From positions 3,495 to 67,494 of the forward strand of contig JAQYWR010000018.1 of assembly GCA_029379225.1 (NCBI GenBank): 64,000 bases of DNA, in the 5' to 3' direction. This stretch comes from Nostoc sp. S4 (lineage in GTDB: Bacteria; Cyanobacteriota; Cyanobacteriia; Cyanobacteriales; Nostocaceae). The notes beneath the pieces are model-generated. The model saw nothing but the letters and a program-made list of their open reading frames with translations, did not search any database and was not told the origin of the DNA. Of this stretch, positions 1-9,423 are shown piece by piece (positions within the stretch are counted from its first letter, which is position 1; every line of letters starts with the position of its first letter). Both the position numbers and the translations under genes were made by a program.

Positions 1-2822
1 TCAAACTCTGGGATTTACAGGGCAAAGAACTGACAAAAACCCCTCTCAAGCACGATGCAGCAGTTACAAGCGTCGTCTTCAGCCCCGATGGTAAAACTAT
101 TATCACAGCAAGTGAAGATAATACTGTCAAACTTTGGGATTTACAAGGCAAAGAATTGACAAAATCTCTTCTCAAGCATGATGTAGCAGTCACAAGCATC
201 GTCTTCAGCCCCGATGGCGAAACTATTGCTACAGCTAGTAATGACAAAACTGTTAGACTCTGGGAGTTAAAAAATAAAAAATTGACACAACGCTCCTATA
301 GGACTGATGAGAGCAGTGTAGTCTTCAGTCCCGATCGCAGCAAACCTATTGTCATAGATACTCAAGATAATACTGTCAAAGGTTGGCCTTTAAAGCGAGA
401 ACAAAAGTCAAAACAGCCCTTCAAGCATCAGGCCGATATCACAACTGTGGCTTTCAGTCCCGATAGCCAAACTATCGCCACAGGTACTGATGATAATACT
501 GTCATCCTTTGGGATTTAGATGGCAATCAATTACAAACCTTCAAAGGACATGAGGGTGATATCACAAGTCTAGCCTTCAGCCCTGACGGCGAAATCCTCG
601 CCTCTGCTAGTAAAGATAATAATGTCATCCTCTGGAATTTAGGGGGAAAACTCCTGCAAACGTTTACAGGACATCAAGCTGCTGTCACAAGCGTTGCCTT
701 TAGTCCTGACGGTAAAAACATTGCCTCTGCTAGTAAAGACAATACTGTTCAACTTTGGGATTTAGGAGGCAAGATGCTGCAAACTTTCAGGGAACATAAG
801 TATACAGTTAACAGCGTGGCTTTTAGCCCTGATAGTAACACCCTTGCCTCTGCTAGTGAAGATAAAACCGTCAAACTTTGGGATTTAAAATCTAATTTCC
901 TGCCAACCTTGAATCAATATCCAGCAAGGGTTACAATCCCAGGGAAGCAGGCAGCGTTCACAAGTGTAGTCTTTCCTCCCAATGTCGGTTCTAACAGCCG
1001 CAAATGTCAGCTCCTCGCCGCTGGTAGTAAAGACAATGTTACTCAACTTTGGGATTTAAGGGAAAATAAGCCGCACATTTGGGATTTAGGGCAAAAGAAG
1101 CCGCAAACCTTCGCAGGGCATAAATATGCAGTTACAAGTGTGGCTATAAGTCCAGATTGTCAAACTCTAGCATCTGCAAGCGTTGACAATACCATCATCC
1201 TTTGGAATCTAAGTACTAAGAAACAACAAGAAGTCTTGAGAGGGCATCAAGCTGCTGTCACCAGCGTCGCCTTCAGCCCTGACGGCAAGAATCTGGCCTC
1301 TGCTAGTGAGGACAAAACCATTATCCTTTGGGATTTAATTACTAATAAACAGCAAGTCTTCAAAGGGCATAAAGCAGCTGTCACCAGCATCGCCTTCAGT
1401 CCCGACGGTTACAGCCTAGCCTCTGGAAGTCTTGATAATAGTGTCATCGTCTGGAATTTTAAGGGCAAAAAACTGCAAACCTTCGCAGGACACCAGGCTG
1501 CTGTCACCAGCGTCGCCTTCAGTCCTGATGGCAAAACCTTGGCTTCTGCGAGTGAAGACAATACCATCAAACTCTGGGATTTAAAGCGTAAGCACATCCT
1601 CGAAGAACATCGGGATACTGTAAATATAGTCGCCTTCAGTCCCAATGGCAAAACTCTGGCTTCTGCGAGTGAAGACAATACTATCAAACTCTGGGATTTA
1701 AAGGGTCATCTCCTCAAAACGCTCAAAAACCATCTTTCAGGGAATGAAGCTCCGGTTACAGATATAGTTTTTAGCCACGATGGGAAAAATCTGGTTTCTG
1801 TAAGCGAAGAAGGTACTATCAAACTCTGGAATTTAGATCGTCTCGATCCTGTCCTCATAACCTTTCCAAAAGATACAGTTTTAAGCCCTGATAATAAAAC
1901 TTTGGCTTTTGTGAGTGCAGACAAAACTATCAAAATCTGGGATTTAAAAGGTCATCTCCTCACAACCCTCAAACAGCAGAACGAAGAGATTACAGATATA
2001 GTTTTAAGCCCTGATGGTAAAACTTTGGCTTTTGTAAGTGCAGACAATACTATTAAAATCTGGCATTTAAAAGGTCATCTCCTCACAACCCTCAAACAGC
2101 AGAAGAAAAAGATTACAAGTATGATTTTTAGCTCCGATAGTAAGAATCTGGTTTCTGTGAGTACAGATAATAACGTCATCGTGTGGGATTTAAAAGACAA
2201 GAAATTGAACACTTTTAACGGGCATAACAATAAGGTTAAAGATATAGTTATTAGTCCCGATGGAAAAACTTTTGCCTCTGTGAGTGAAGATAATATTATT
2301 ATCAAACTCTGGGGTTTAAAAGGTAATCTCCTCGCAACTTTCAAAGGGCATAAGGCAGACGTTCTAGGTACAATTTTTATCAACGATGCTAAAAATTTGC
2401 TTTCTGGGAGTGCAGACAATACCTTCATCCTGTGGGATTTAAAGGGCAATCAACTATACACCTTCAAAGGGGATGAAGACGATCCGACAGATTTAGTTTT
2501 TAGTCCCGATAGAAAAACTTTTGCTTTAGCCAGTGAAAACAAAACTATCAAGCTCTGGGATTTGCAGGGTTATCTAGTCAGAACCTTAATCGGACATGAC
2601 GCTGGGGTTAAAAGTATAGCTTTTAGTCCCGACGGGTATACTCTCGCGTCTGGTAGCGCAGATAATAAGGTCATTTTATGGGATATCAATCATCTAAATA
2701 TGGATACGCTTTTAGATAGTCTGATGGTAAGTGCTTGCAATTCAGTTAGGGATTATCTTCATAATAACCAACAGGTACAAGAGAGCGATAGAGGTCTGTG
2801 CGATGGTATTGGTACTAATTAA
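1..2822 (+). CDS. WD40-repeat protein, 5' end outside window
   Basis: The reading frame is open from base 3, so the N-terminus lies upstream of the window; the first internal start-like codon (TTG at 156) is only the middle of a repeat. About 939 codons are visible. They consist almost entirely of roughly 21 WD40 repeats of the form AFSPDGKTLASASEDNTIKL-WDL, enough for three seven-bladed propellers. The tail (LLDSLMVSACNSVRDYLHNN, then ESDRGLCDGI) is the one usually found at the C-terminus of cyanobacterial STAND-NTPase or caspase-like WD40 proteins. The missing N-terminus therefore probably carries a signalling NTPase or protease-like domain, but this is inference. Repeats 13-19 are more degenerate (VLSPD, IFSSD, IFIND). 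Role presumably protein-protein scaffold or sensing. Confidence 0.9.
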   Translation, partial: KLWDLQGKELTKTPLKHDAAVTSVVFSPDGKTIITASEDNTVKLWDLQGKELTKSLLKHDVAVTSIVFSPDGETIATASNDKTVRLWELKNKKLTQRSYRTDESSVVFSPDRSKPIVIDTQDNTVKGWPLKREQKSKQPFKHQADITTVAFSPDSQTIATGTDDNTVILWDLDGNQLQTFKGHEGDITSLAFSPDGEILASASKDNNVILWNLGGKLLQTFTGHQAAVTSVAFSPDGKNIASASKDNTVQLWDLGGKMLQTFREHKYTVNSVAFSPDSNTLASASEDKTVKLWDLKSNFLPTLNQYPARVTIPGKQAAFTSVVFPPNVGSNSRKCQLLAAGSKDNVTQLWDLRENKPHIWDLGQKKPQTFAGHKYAVTSVAISPDCQTLASASVDNTIILWNLSTKKQQEVLRGHQAAVTSVAFSPDGKNLASASEDKTIILWDLITNKQQVFKGHKAAVTSIAFSPDGYSLASGSLDNSVIVWNFKGKKLQTFAGHQAAVTSVAFSPDGKTLASASEDNTIKLWDLKRKHILEEHRDTVNIVAFSPNGKTLASASEDNTIKLWDLKGHLLKTLKNHLSGNEAPVTDIVFSHDGKNLVSVSEEGTIKLWNLDRLDPVLITFPKDTVLSPDNKTLAFVSADKTIKIWDLKGHLLTTLKQQNEEITDIVLSPDGKTLAFVSADNTIKIWHLKGHLLTTLKQQKKKITSMIFSSDSKNLVSVSTDNNVIVWDLKDKKLNTFNGHNNKVKDIVISPDGKTFASVSEDNIIIKLWGLKGNLLATFKGHKADVLGTIFINDAKNLLSGSADNTFILWDLKGNQLYTFKGDEDDPTDLVFSPDRKTFALASENKTIKLWDLQGYLVRTLIGHDAGVKSIAFSPDGYTLASGSADNKVILWDINHLNMDTLLDSLMVSACNSVRDYLHNNQQVQESDRGLCDGIGTN

Positions 2823-3207
2823 TCTTTTGGGCTTAATTTCAAGCTTTGATTTATTATCTTAATGATAAATTACATACCTAATATAGGGGTTGAGCAATAC
2901 GTAATATATTGCATATAAGTATATTAATATACTTATTTATTAAATTTTATCGGTCAATGCCTAAGTACCTAATATCTTGTATCTCAGATCAATACCAACT
3001 TTACCCGATAGAATGAATTCATTGGATCAAGCATAAATACTCTAATTGATGGTAATCTAATATTGTTGAATTAAATTAAATAATAACTTTAGTTTTCTAG
3101 ACTTTTGTTTTTTAGACAATAGAAACTAAGTCATTAGCAATCAAGACTTGATTATAGTTTAAGTAAGTTGTAGAAAAAATAGTTAACTTTTTTACAGGAG
3201 AAGTAGG
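2823..3207. other. gene-free AT-rich spacer
   Basis: No ORF of note. The stretch is AT-rich with runs of TATTAAT-type sequence and holds the ribosome binding site of the next gene (GGAG at 3197-3200). I see no tRNA, clear operator or dispersed repeat. Confidence 0.6.
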
Positions 3208-3915
3208 GTGCTTAACAACTTTCATCGGTTTTTATCTCCAGTTCAGTGGGGAATTTCCCTTACGGGCTTAGGCTTACTTCTCGCTTTGGGCTTTATTGGC
3301 AAGCAGACCGAAGTCTCACTCACAAATGCTCTATTATCATCAGCTCACATTCATAAAAACTCTGAAACTTCTCTTTTGGCAAGGCTCAGACAAATTCGAG
3401 AGCAGAGAAATCAACTGCAAATAGCTTCTGCAGATAGAGAGTTTGGGCATAAGAATACAAAAACAGCATCTACAACCACAGCGCTGGTTCCAGATGCTCA
3501 AGCGGCTACAAAAGGCATAGAAGTTATACCAAGAGCGAATTTTCCTACAAAAGATGGGATTTATCTTTATGGTCAATCGCCAAAAGCAGACCAACTTGGT
3601 CAAGCTTACATCATATTTCAAAAGCAGCGCGACAGAGTGACTGGTGCTTTGTATATGCCCCAGTCTGAGTTTAATTGTTTTCAGGGTACACTCGACCAGT
3701 CGGGAGAGTTGGCGATGACGGTTAATGGTTCATCAAATGAAGCCAGTTCTGATGAGTCAGATCGAGTGGCTGCGAGTAGTAGACTGCCTAAGGTGGGTGA
3801 AGATGAGCTAGAGACTTATGCTTACTCGGTAGCTTTGCAAGATTTTCATCGGTTAAATTCTATCAGTGCTAGCGATCGCCGCATATTACAAATGTGCAAA
3901 TCATCTTTTAGTTAA
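3208..3915 (+). CDS. conserved cyanobacterial hypothetical protein, membrane-anchored
   Basis: 235 residues with a GTG start at 3208, preceded by GGAG eight bases upstream. Residues about 12-31 form one hydrophobic helix (WGISLTGLGLLLALGFIGKQ), a signal anchor or uncleaved signal peptide, so the rest is probably periplasmic. After a variable linker (about 45-110) comes a conserved-looking domain with KDGIYLYGQSP, YIIFQKQRDRVTGALYMP and FNCFQGTLDQSGEL. It ends with a YSVALQDFHRLNSISASDRRI-like stretch and Cys near the C-terminus. I have seen this domain pattern in cyanobacterial proteins of unknown function; no catalytic motif is visible. Its stop codon overlaps the stop of cobO on the other strand by four bases. 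Confidence 0.75.
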   Translation: MLNNFHRFLSPVQWGISLTGLGLLLALGFIGKQTEVSLTNALLSSAHIHKNSETSLLARLRQIREQRNQLQIASADREFGHKNTKTASTTTALVPDAQAATKGIEVIPRANFPTKDGIYLYGQSPKADQLGQAYIIFQKQRDRVTGALYMPQSEFNCFQGTLDQSGELAMTVNGSSNEASSDESDRVAASSRLPKVGEDELETYAYSVALQDFHRLNSISASDRRILQMCKSSFS

Positions 3916-4589
3916 TATTCAATTCCTGGTTGTGCTTTCACACCTTGATCGCGGAAAGGATGCTTAACTAGAGTCATCTCTGTGACTAAATCAGCACGTT
4001 CGATTAATGCAGCTGGTGCGCCTCGACCTGTGAGAATAACGTGTTTATTAGCTGGTTTTTCTGCCAAACCTGCTAAAACCTCTTCTACTTGTAAATAAGC
4101 CATTTTAAGAGCGATATTGATTTCATCTAATAGCACTAGATGAAAGTCTGGGTTGCGGATGTATTCTAATGATTTTTGCCATGCGGCGCTAGCTTTGTCG
4201 AGGTCGCGATCGCGGTCTTGAGTCTCCCATGTAAAGCCTTCGCCCATTGCATGAAATTCTATCTGGTCTTCCCAGTAACTAAAAACCCTTTTTTCTGAAG
4301 GTTCCCAGCTACCTTTGATAAATTGAACGATCGCTACTTTATACCCGTGACCGAGCGATCGTAACACCATCCCCAAAGCCGCAGTAGTTTTACCCTTACC
4401 GTTACCAGTATTTACAATAATTAACCCTTTTTCTGGTAAAGCTTGTGCTATTCGCTTCTCTTGCACTTCTTTGCGTCGCTGCATCTTTTTGCGATACTGT
4501 TCATCAGTCAGAGATGAGGACATAACCTCATCAATCAAGCGCTCAATCTCTCGATCTGGGTTTAATTCTTGTGGTGTGTTGTTTTTCAT
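3912..4589 (-). CDS. cobO: cob(I)yrinic acid a,c-diamide adenosyltransferase (CobO/BtuR)
   Basis: ATP:corrinoid adenosyltransferase, which transfers the 5'-deoxyadenosyl group of ATP to cob(I)alamin precursors in the cytoplasm. The P-loop GNGKGKTT lies near residues 62-69, followed by AALGMVLRSLGHGYKVAIVQFIKG, and VLLDEINIA and VILTGRGAP further on are typical of the CobA/CobO/BtuR family. The length (225 residues) fits the family. I chose the ATG at 4589, which has AAGG three to four bases upstream. A TTG at 4604 would add five residues but lacks a binding site. Its last codon overlaps the stop of the convergent upstream gene. A second cobalamin gene, cobU, lies at 22.8 kb, not linked in an operon. 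Confidence 0.93.
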   Translation of the reverse strand: MKNNTPQELNPDREIERLIDEVMSSSLTDEQYRKKMQRRKEVQEKRIAQALPEKGLIIVNTGNGKGKTTAALGMVLRSLGHGYKVAIVQFIKGSWEPSEKRVFSYWEDQIEFHAMGEGFTWETQDRDRDLDKASAAWQKSLEYIRNPDFHLVLLDEINIALKMAYLQVEEVLAGLAEKPANKHVILTGRGAPAALIERADLVTEMTLVKHPFRDQGVKAQPGIEY

Positions 4590-4934
4590 TAACCTTGTGT
4601 ACAAATAACTGTTAAAACTTCGATAATCAGGCGAAACTATCTTGCATGTCTAATTTTACTAAATCAGATAATTGAATATATTTAGTAAGATTTCACGCTA
4701 AATATTGCTGTGTGTTAGATTTTTTTACATGTTCTGGCAAACAAATATATAAAAAATATAATATCTAAATTAAAGTTATAATTTCAGTTCAATATTATTA
4801 TTTTTAATAATTTAATTAGGTTGCTTAAAGCAGTTTATTTAATAAATTTTGTCTGTTAGTTCGGCAAGTCAGTTGGGTAGGATAAACACGAACGGGATTC
4901 CGATTTTATTTTTGAACAAAATGAGATACTTTAG

Positions 4935-4964
4935 GGTGCGTTAGGATCAAATCTGTAACGCACC
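4935..4964. repeat. hairpin repeat with TAACGCACC arms
   Basis: Perfect 9-bp inverted repeat GGTGCGTTA / TAACGCACC around a 12-base loop, in the spacer between cobO and the nucleotidyltransferase gene. Hairpins with this arm sequence are common dispersed elements in cyanobacterial spacers, as far as I recall. The remainder of this 490-base spacer (4590-5081) is AT-rich with no gene visible. Confidence 0.6.
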
Positions 4965-5081
4965 ATTGTTTTAGATTTTGTGCCGTACTAAATGTTACAG
5001 CACGACTTTCAACACCGTAAACTTAATGAAATGTAAATAATAATATTTTCACCTTTTACTTGACAATATCAAAAATTTAAT

Positions 5082-5618
5082 ATGAATAGTAACACTCGTT
5101 TACAAATGATTTTAGCTGATACACCTATTGATAAAGTATTACCTGCGATCGCTCAATTAAATTTACCTAACTGGTGGTTAGCCGGAGGTGCAGTCAGAAA
5201 CACAGTTTGGCGTTCAATTTTTGGTGATAATTGTGGGTTAGGTATTAAAGATTTTGATATTGCGTTTTTTGATATTCAAGGAAATCGGTCCCAGGAACTA
5301 GCAGCAAAAGCAAGCCTTACAGAACAATTTCCTCACGACCAGTTTGATGTCAAAAACCAAGCCAGTTTTGCTCGTTGGCGGCTTGGGGCGAGACCGTATA
5401 CTAGTACAGAGGATGGCATCGCAGATTGGTTGCACACTGCTACTGCTGTGGGAGTTCGATTCGATGCACAAGGCCAATGGCAATTTTTCACTCCCTACGG
5501 CTTAGATGACCTATTTGATGGGATTATTCGACCGACACCAGCCCATACTCATAACATTGATGCCCACAATAAAGCATCTGGATTTTTACAAAAGTGTCCT
5601 TATCTGCGGTTAGCATAA
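5082..5618 (+). CDS. nucleotidyltransferase family protein (NTP_transf_6 / COG3575 type)
   Basis: 178 residues with an ATG start at 5082. The N-terminal half has LPNWWLAGGAVRNTVW followed by IKDFDIAFFD, the GG...DxD arrangement of the nucleotidyltransferase fold as found in the NTP_transf_6 (formerly DUF925) family. The middle holds DQFDVKNQASFARWRLG and the end TPYGLDDLFDGIIRPTP, both typical of the family. Substrate unknown. It stands alone between two long spacers. I am confident of the family but not of any reaction. Confidence 0.85.
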   Translation: MNSNTRLQMILADTPIDKVLPAIAQLNLPNWWLAGGAVRNTVWRSIFGDNCGLGIKDFDIAFFDIQGNRSQELAAKASLTEQFPHDQFDVKNQASFARWRLGARPYTSTEDGIADWLHTATAVGVRFDAQGQWQFFTPYGLDDLFDGIIRPTPAHTHNIDAHNKASGFLQKCPYLRLA

Positions 5619-6037
5619 GGGATGCAGTTAGATTTGAGCTAATAGTTTGCCCTGCAACTAAAATATCTTGAGTAAAAGAAGATAAATTGATTATTTATTT
5701 TTACTTTTTAATTTTTATTGTGTTTGATGTTTGATTAGAGAAGTTGGCACCGCTAATTATATGCAGACATAGCGATCGCAATTAAAATGTAAAATTTTAA
5801 TCATTGCCAACAACCAAGGACGTTCAGCTGTAGCCTGAATAAGGCATCTGGAACGATGTCACAATCTTTTATACCTTTGACCCCAAACCAATAAACTACT
5901 GCCTATAAGCAAGATTGTCAATCTCAGTGAAAGCTTGACAAATAAACACTTTTATAGTATACTTGTACTATAAAAATTTTCATGTTGGATAAAACTTTAA
6001 TACTCCCCGACTACGGCAACAGGAGAGCATAAAATAA
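5619..6037. other. spacer with operator-like palindrome
   Basis: No gene seen. It contains one HIP1 site and the palindrome listed at 5950-5975; otherwise AT-rich sequence. Confidence 0.6.
5950..5975. promoter_or_regulatory. palindrome resembling a cyanobacterial LexA box
   Basis: Perfect 10-bp inverted repeat TTTTATAGTA / TACTATAAAA with a six-base centre. The core AGTATACTTGTACT (5956-5969) matches the published cyanobacterial LexA consensus RGTACNNNDGTWCB at all but one fixed position. It lies about 70 bases upstream of the KTSC-domain gene. Binding by LexA is only a guess; it could equally be another repressor site or part of a promoter. Confidence 0.35.
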
Positions 6038-6478
6038 ATGAGACTATCTAAGGTAGACTTGAGCAGTTTAGTAGCGATCGCTCACTCTGACGGATATTTG
6101 CAGTTATTGCTGGATCGAGGTCACGAGTTAGAGTTTTTGGAAATTCCTGCACCAATCCAAGCTTATGAAGGATTGCAAGAATTGAACGAGGCAATCGCCC
6201 AAACTCCTGCACTACCCTTTGAGGAAGAACCAATTGCGATGTTACCAGTTAGCTCATCAATGGCGGCGGCTGTAGGCTACGACCCTGACGAACAAATTTT
6301 GCAAGTTGAGTTTCAAAATGGTGCTGTCTATCAGTACTTAGGCGTAGATGAGGATACTTGGGAAGATTTACACGCTTCAGACTCAATTGGCTACTTTTTC
6401 AATCAAGAAATTAAAGGTAGATATGAGTGCGATCGTGTAGATAGCAGTGATTATACTAATTATATTCAAAGGGGGTAG
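6038..6478 (+). CDS. KTSC-domain protein
   Basis: 146 residues. The C-terminal half (about residues 68-140) is a KTSC domain: VSSSMAAAVGYDPDEQILQ, FQNGAVYQYLGVDEDTWEDL, then SIGYFFNQEIKGRYECDRV. KTSC domains are small folds also found appended to lysyl-tRNA synthetases; their function is unsettled, with nucleic acid association proposed. The N-terminal half (LSSLVAIAHSDGYLQLLLDR, then LEIPAPIQAYEGLQELNEAI) is conserved in cyanobacterial versions as far as I recall. The ATG at 6038 lies 20 bases after CAACAGGAGAGC, so the ribosome binding site is somewhat distant. A LexA-like palindrome sits upstream. Confidence 0.85.
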   Translation: MRLSKVDLSSLVAIAHSDGYLQLLLDRGHELEFLEIPAPIQAYEGLQELNEAIAQTPALPFEEEPIAMLPVSSSMAAAVGYDPDEQILQVEFQNGAVYQYLGVDEDTWEDLHASDSIGYFFNQEIKGRYECDRVDSSDYTNYIQRG

Positions 6479-6501
6479 GGTGTGGGGTGTGGGGTGTGGG
6501 G
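6472..6501. repeat. heptamer tandem repeat GTGTGGG (STRR-like)
   Basis: Three to four copies of GTGTGGG directly at the 3' end of the KTSC gene; the first Gs overlap its last codons. This is typical of the short tandemly repeated repetitive sequences of heterocystous cyanobacteria. The rest of the spacer to 6902 holds no gene I can support. Confidence 0.75.
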
Positions 6502-6902
6502 AACCCGCGTTTTCAAACAAACGTGAATAGAACAACTTGGACACCGTTTTCAAGGCGCTTTGCGTCCCCTTAAAACATCTTTTTCTTAAATGAGCTTTCA
6601 ACTAAGCAACTTTAGTTTTTTATTTTTAAACCTACACCCTATACCCTATTTTTTGTAATCCTACTTGAGTAGTGAAAAATCTCAGTGATGACTTTTTGCT
6701 ATTAACAATTGACACTCAACGGTCAACACCCAACAGCAGCAATATTTCACAAATGATTTAGGACTGCTATACTAGTATACCTGAAGGAGGATGACGGTAA
6801 ATTCTGGCTATTTGAGTAAATTTTAACAATAGCAAGCGAACATAGGCCAGCAGTGTTTTGTTCAGCGAAAATAGAAAAAGCCCACATAATATTGACGCAA
6901 TT

Positions 6903-7391
6903 ATGACAACTACACTTGCCTCTCGTATTAAACCAAGAGCTGAAGATAGTTTTGCCATTAGCTTTGCACCATTGTCTTTGGAAGAGATATACACCAAGTC
7001 TGACGATCCAGCTAACGGTGCCGTAGTTGTGATGAGTGGAATGGTTCGCAACCAAACCGATGGTAAACCTGTGGTTGCTCTAGAGTATCAAGCTTACGAA
7101 CCGATGGCATTGCAGATATTCTATCAAATTGCTGCTGATATTCGTTTATCTGCATCTGATGTCAATCGAGTAGCAATTCATCATCGTATTGGACGTTTAA
7201 CAGTTGGCGAAATCAGCGTTTTAGTAGCAGTGGGTTGTCCTCACCGCAGTGAAGCGTTTGAAGCTTGCCGCTATGCTATTGATACTCTCAAACACAATGC
7301 ACCTATATGGAAAAAAGAACATTGGCAAGATGGTTCTAGTTGCTGGGTAAGTATTGGTGCTTGCGAACAGTTAGGAGAAAATTGTTCTTAG
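6903..7391 (+). CDS. moaE: molybdopterin synthase catalytic subunit MoaE
   Basis: Large subunit of molybdopterin synthase, which with thiocarboxylated MoaD inserts two sulfurs into precursor Z to give molybdopterin. Seen: VVMSGMVRNQTDGKPVVALEYQAYEPMA, IHHRIGRLTVGEISVLVAVGCPHRSEAF and, near residue 134-139, PIWKKEHW, which contains the catalytic lysine of the family. I chose the ATG at 6903 (162 residues). A TTG at 6858 would add 15 residues with no conserved sequence and no ribosome binding site. No moaD or other moa gene is adjacent. A molybdoenzyme of the sulfite oxidase family lies at 55 kb. Confidence 0.93.
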   Translation: MTTTLASRIKPRAEDSFAISFAPLSLEEIYTKSDDPANGAVVVMSGMVRNQTDGKPVVALEYQAYEPMALQIFYQIAADIRLSASDVNRVAIHHRIGRLTVGEISVLVAVGCPHRSEAFEACRYAIDTLKHNAPIWKKEHWQDGSSCWVSIGACEQLGENCS

Positions 7392-7584
7392 ATAATTACG
7401 CATGGGGCATTGGAAGTACCCAGTAGTGAGTCACCGTTTGCCCTTGGCGTCTTTCCTTGGGAGAAGTTCAGATGTCTTGGACAAGCCCCAAAGCATTTAC
7501 AGCCTAAGCTGCCTAGTCGTGACTTCTCGCACTCGTTAGCAGTTAAAAATTATTGTCTCCTATGTCCCTTTTGTTTGAAGTCAG

Positions 7585-8427
7585 TTACTTACAATAATCT
7601 TTAGCACTTTGAGTAGAATGAACGCTCACTTGTGACCATTCTTTAATCACAAATTCGCTTAAACCAACATGAGACGATCGCTTGGGGTCGAGTCTTTGCC
7701 AATCACTTTGATTTCCCCAATCGTAAGTATATCCTAGTTGTGTCCACGGATAATGAACAACCGTAGCTGATGCATTAGTTGGTGAACCGAAGCGGCTTTT
7801 TAATTGCTGGGTAAACCAATCTTGATAGCTGCTTGAAATCGACTCAAAGGCGTTTGCTAAAGGAAATTCCAGTTCTGCCTCACTGTCGGTAATGTTGGGA
7901 TCTTTAGTAGGACGAAAAAGCGATCGCGGCTCTACCCAAAGTTCGACAATATATCTGTTCGTAGTTCCGGAATCGGGAGGTAAACCCAAAACTTGGTTGA
8001 GCCGATACTCTAAAGATGTTTGACTCGTTGGATGATACGTTTTGCAGAATTTTTGTAAGTCTGGAGCAGCCGTAACCCACAAATCGCGGCTTAAAAGCAT
8101 CAATTTACCCACATTGTCTACATAGCCACGAAAGCTTGTCCAGGCTACTACTAAAACACGGCTCTTGTCCCATTTGAGATCGGAGTTATACCAGACAATC
8201 GGAGTTAGATTTCGATAGATTTTACGAGGTTCTGGGATTTTTGCATTTTCTACCGCATCCAGATACGCTTGTGGTAAGGGTGGTTGATTAGAAGTATTTC
8301 CTGTGGTTGATTGTGCAACAGATACAGAATCAACAAAGGCTGCGGCAAGGCTGACAATAATAGCAGCATAAGGGAAAAATCGTTTCTTGGGGCGATCGCC
8401 AGCCCGAACAACATTCATTAACAGCAT
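7585..8427 (-). CDS. secreted hypothetical protein, cyanobacterial
   Basis: 280 residues. The N-terminus (RPKKRFFPYAAIIVSLAAAF, then VDSVSVAQS) is a signal peptide with a likely cleavage after the VAQS region, so the product is probably periplasmic or secreted. The mature part contains KIYRNLTPIVWYNSDLKWD, SRVLVVAWTSFRGYVDNVGK, DLWVTAAPDLQKFC, RLNQVLGLPPDS, and IVELWVEPRSLFRP. It ends with VHYPWTQLGYTYDWG plus SHVGLSEFVIKEWSQVSVHS. These blocks are well structured and look conserved, but I recognise no enzyme motif. The gene stands alone on the minus strand. Confidence 0.75.
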   Translation of the reverse strand: MLLMNVVRAGDRPKKRFFPYAAIIVSLAAAFVDSVSVAQSTTGNTSNQPPLPQAYLDAVENAKIPEPRKIYRNLTPIVWYNSDLKWDKSRVLVVAWTSFRGYVDNVGKLMLLSRDLWVTAAPDLQKFCKTYHPTSQTSLEYRLNQVLGLPPDSGTTNRYIVELWVEPRSLFRPTKDPNITDSEAELEFPLANAFESISSSYQDWFTQQLKSRFGSPTNASATVVHYPWTQLGYTYDWGNQSDWQRLDPKRSSHVGLSEFVIKEWSQVSVHSTQSAKDYCK

Positions 8428-9423
8428 TATCCTATTCAGTTTTGTTATTTACCCGATATTAATTCGATAGCAGACAACCCTCCTGTTTTGTGTCATAAAC
8501 AACATCCAGAAGATAGTTCTAGTAACTGGTTGAATATTGTTACTTGTGAAAATAAGATTGTCAATAGGTAAGGATTCAGGTCTAAGGGTGTGGAATCAAG
8601 GAAGGAGCAAATTGAGAAGAATGAACTTGAGCCTGAAGAACTTGTTCAAAAAAATAAATATACAGAGCGACTCTGACGACTAATTCAAATGTTGCATCCT
8701 TTGATCGATATAAACATGTACTCAAGGTTACTCAAGTCAAGACCAGGTAGCTACTTTAAGATGCCCATTTACAAATGTTAACTACAGCTGGGTTTAAGAC
8801 AATGGCAGTACCTTGGGAATATTACGGTTTAACCGTATTTGGTGGGTGGTTGCAAAAATTTTAGACTTTGGATGCCCGGATTTTGAATTAATAAAAAGTT
8901 AAAATTATAGACTTTTTAAAGAAGTCGGGAATTTTATTATTTACAAATTCTTCAGTAAGAATATAGCAGGCTGCTTTAATTTTTGAACTTATTTGCGTAG
9001 TATAACTGCGCTCGGCAAGCAATAAGCAACAGTCAACAAGACTCATCAACTTCCACCTAGTTTTGCAATAATCAAATAAGAGTCAAATAGTAACAAAATG
9101 GCAATAAATCATCTTATTTTCCTTGAGAAGAACTATTATATAAACGCATCAGGTCTAGAAAGAGTGTCGAATTTCGAGTTTTGAGTACTAAGTGGAACTT
9201 TCTAACTTTAGTTAGGAGATTGAACAAGGAACTTGTTTCTTTAGCAAAAGTACCCCATTAGGGTACTATGCATACTCGACAGACTTATCTGAAAATATAG
9301 AGTAGAAAATTTACTGTCAAAAAGACACCAGGGGCACAGGATTTGGATTCGTTTTTCTGCTTTTTTCAAAAGTGGGGTTAAAGCCACTTGCCATCATTTA
9401 GTTTCAAAAGGAGAATATCTTGG
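8428..9423. other. 1-kb gene-free region
   Basis: No ORF above about 25 codons has gene-like features. It contains one copy of a 35-bp dispersed repeat (8961-8995), a GTACCC / GGGTAC palindrome (9250-9266), and at 8718-8754 a CTCAAGG..AGACCAGGTAGCTA segment resembling one at 14434-14466 ahead of the G6PDH gene. The protease gene's ribosome binding site is at 9409-9412. An untranslated RNA cannot be excluded. Confidence 0.55.
8961..8995 (+). repeat. 35-bp dispersed repeat, copy 1
   Basis: Starts ATATAGCAGGCTGCTTTAAT and ends TTTTTGAACTTATTTG. A copy with one mismatch occurs in the same orientation at 26551-26585. Confidence 0.8.

Noticed and set aside
7410-7604. 64-codon ORF after moaE
   Set aside because: No domain and runs into the convergent hypothetical gene.
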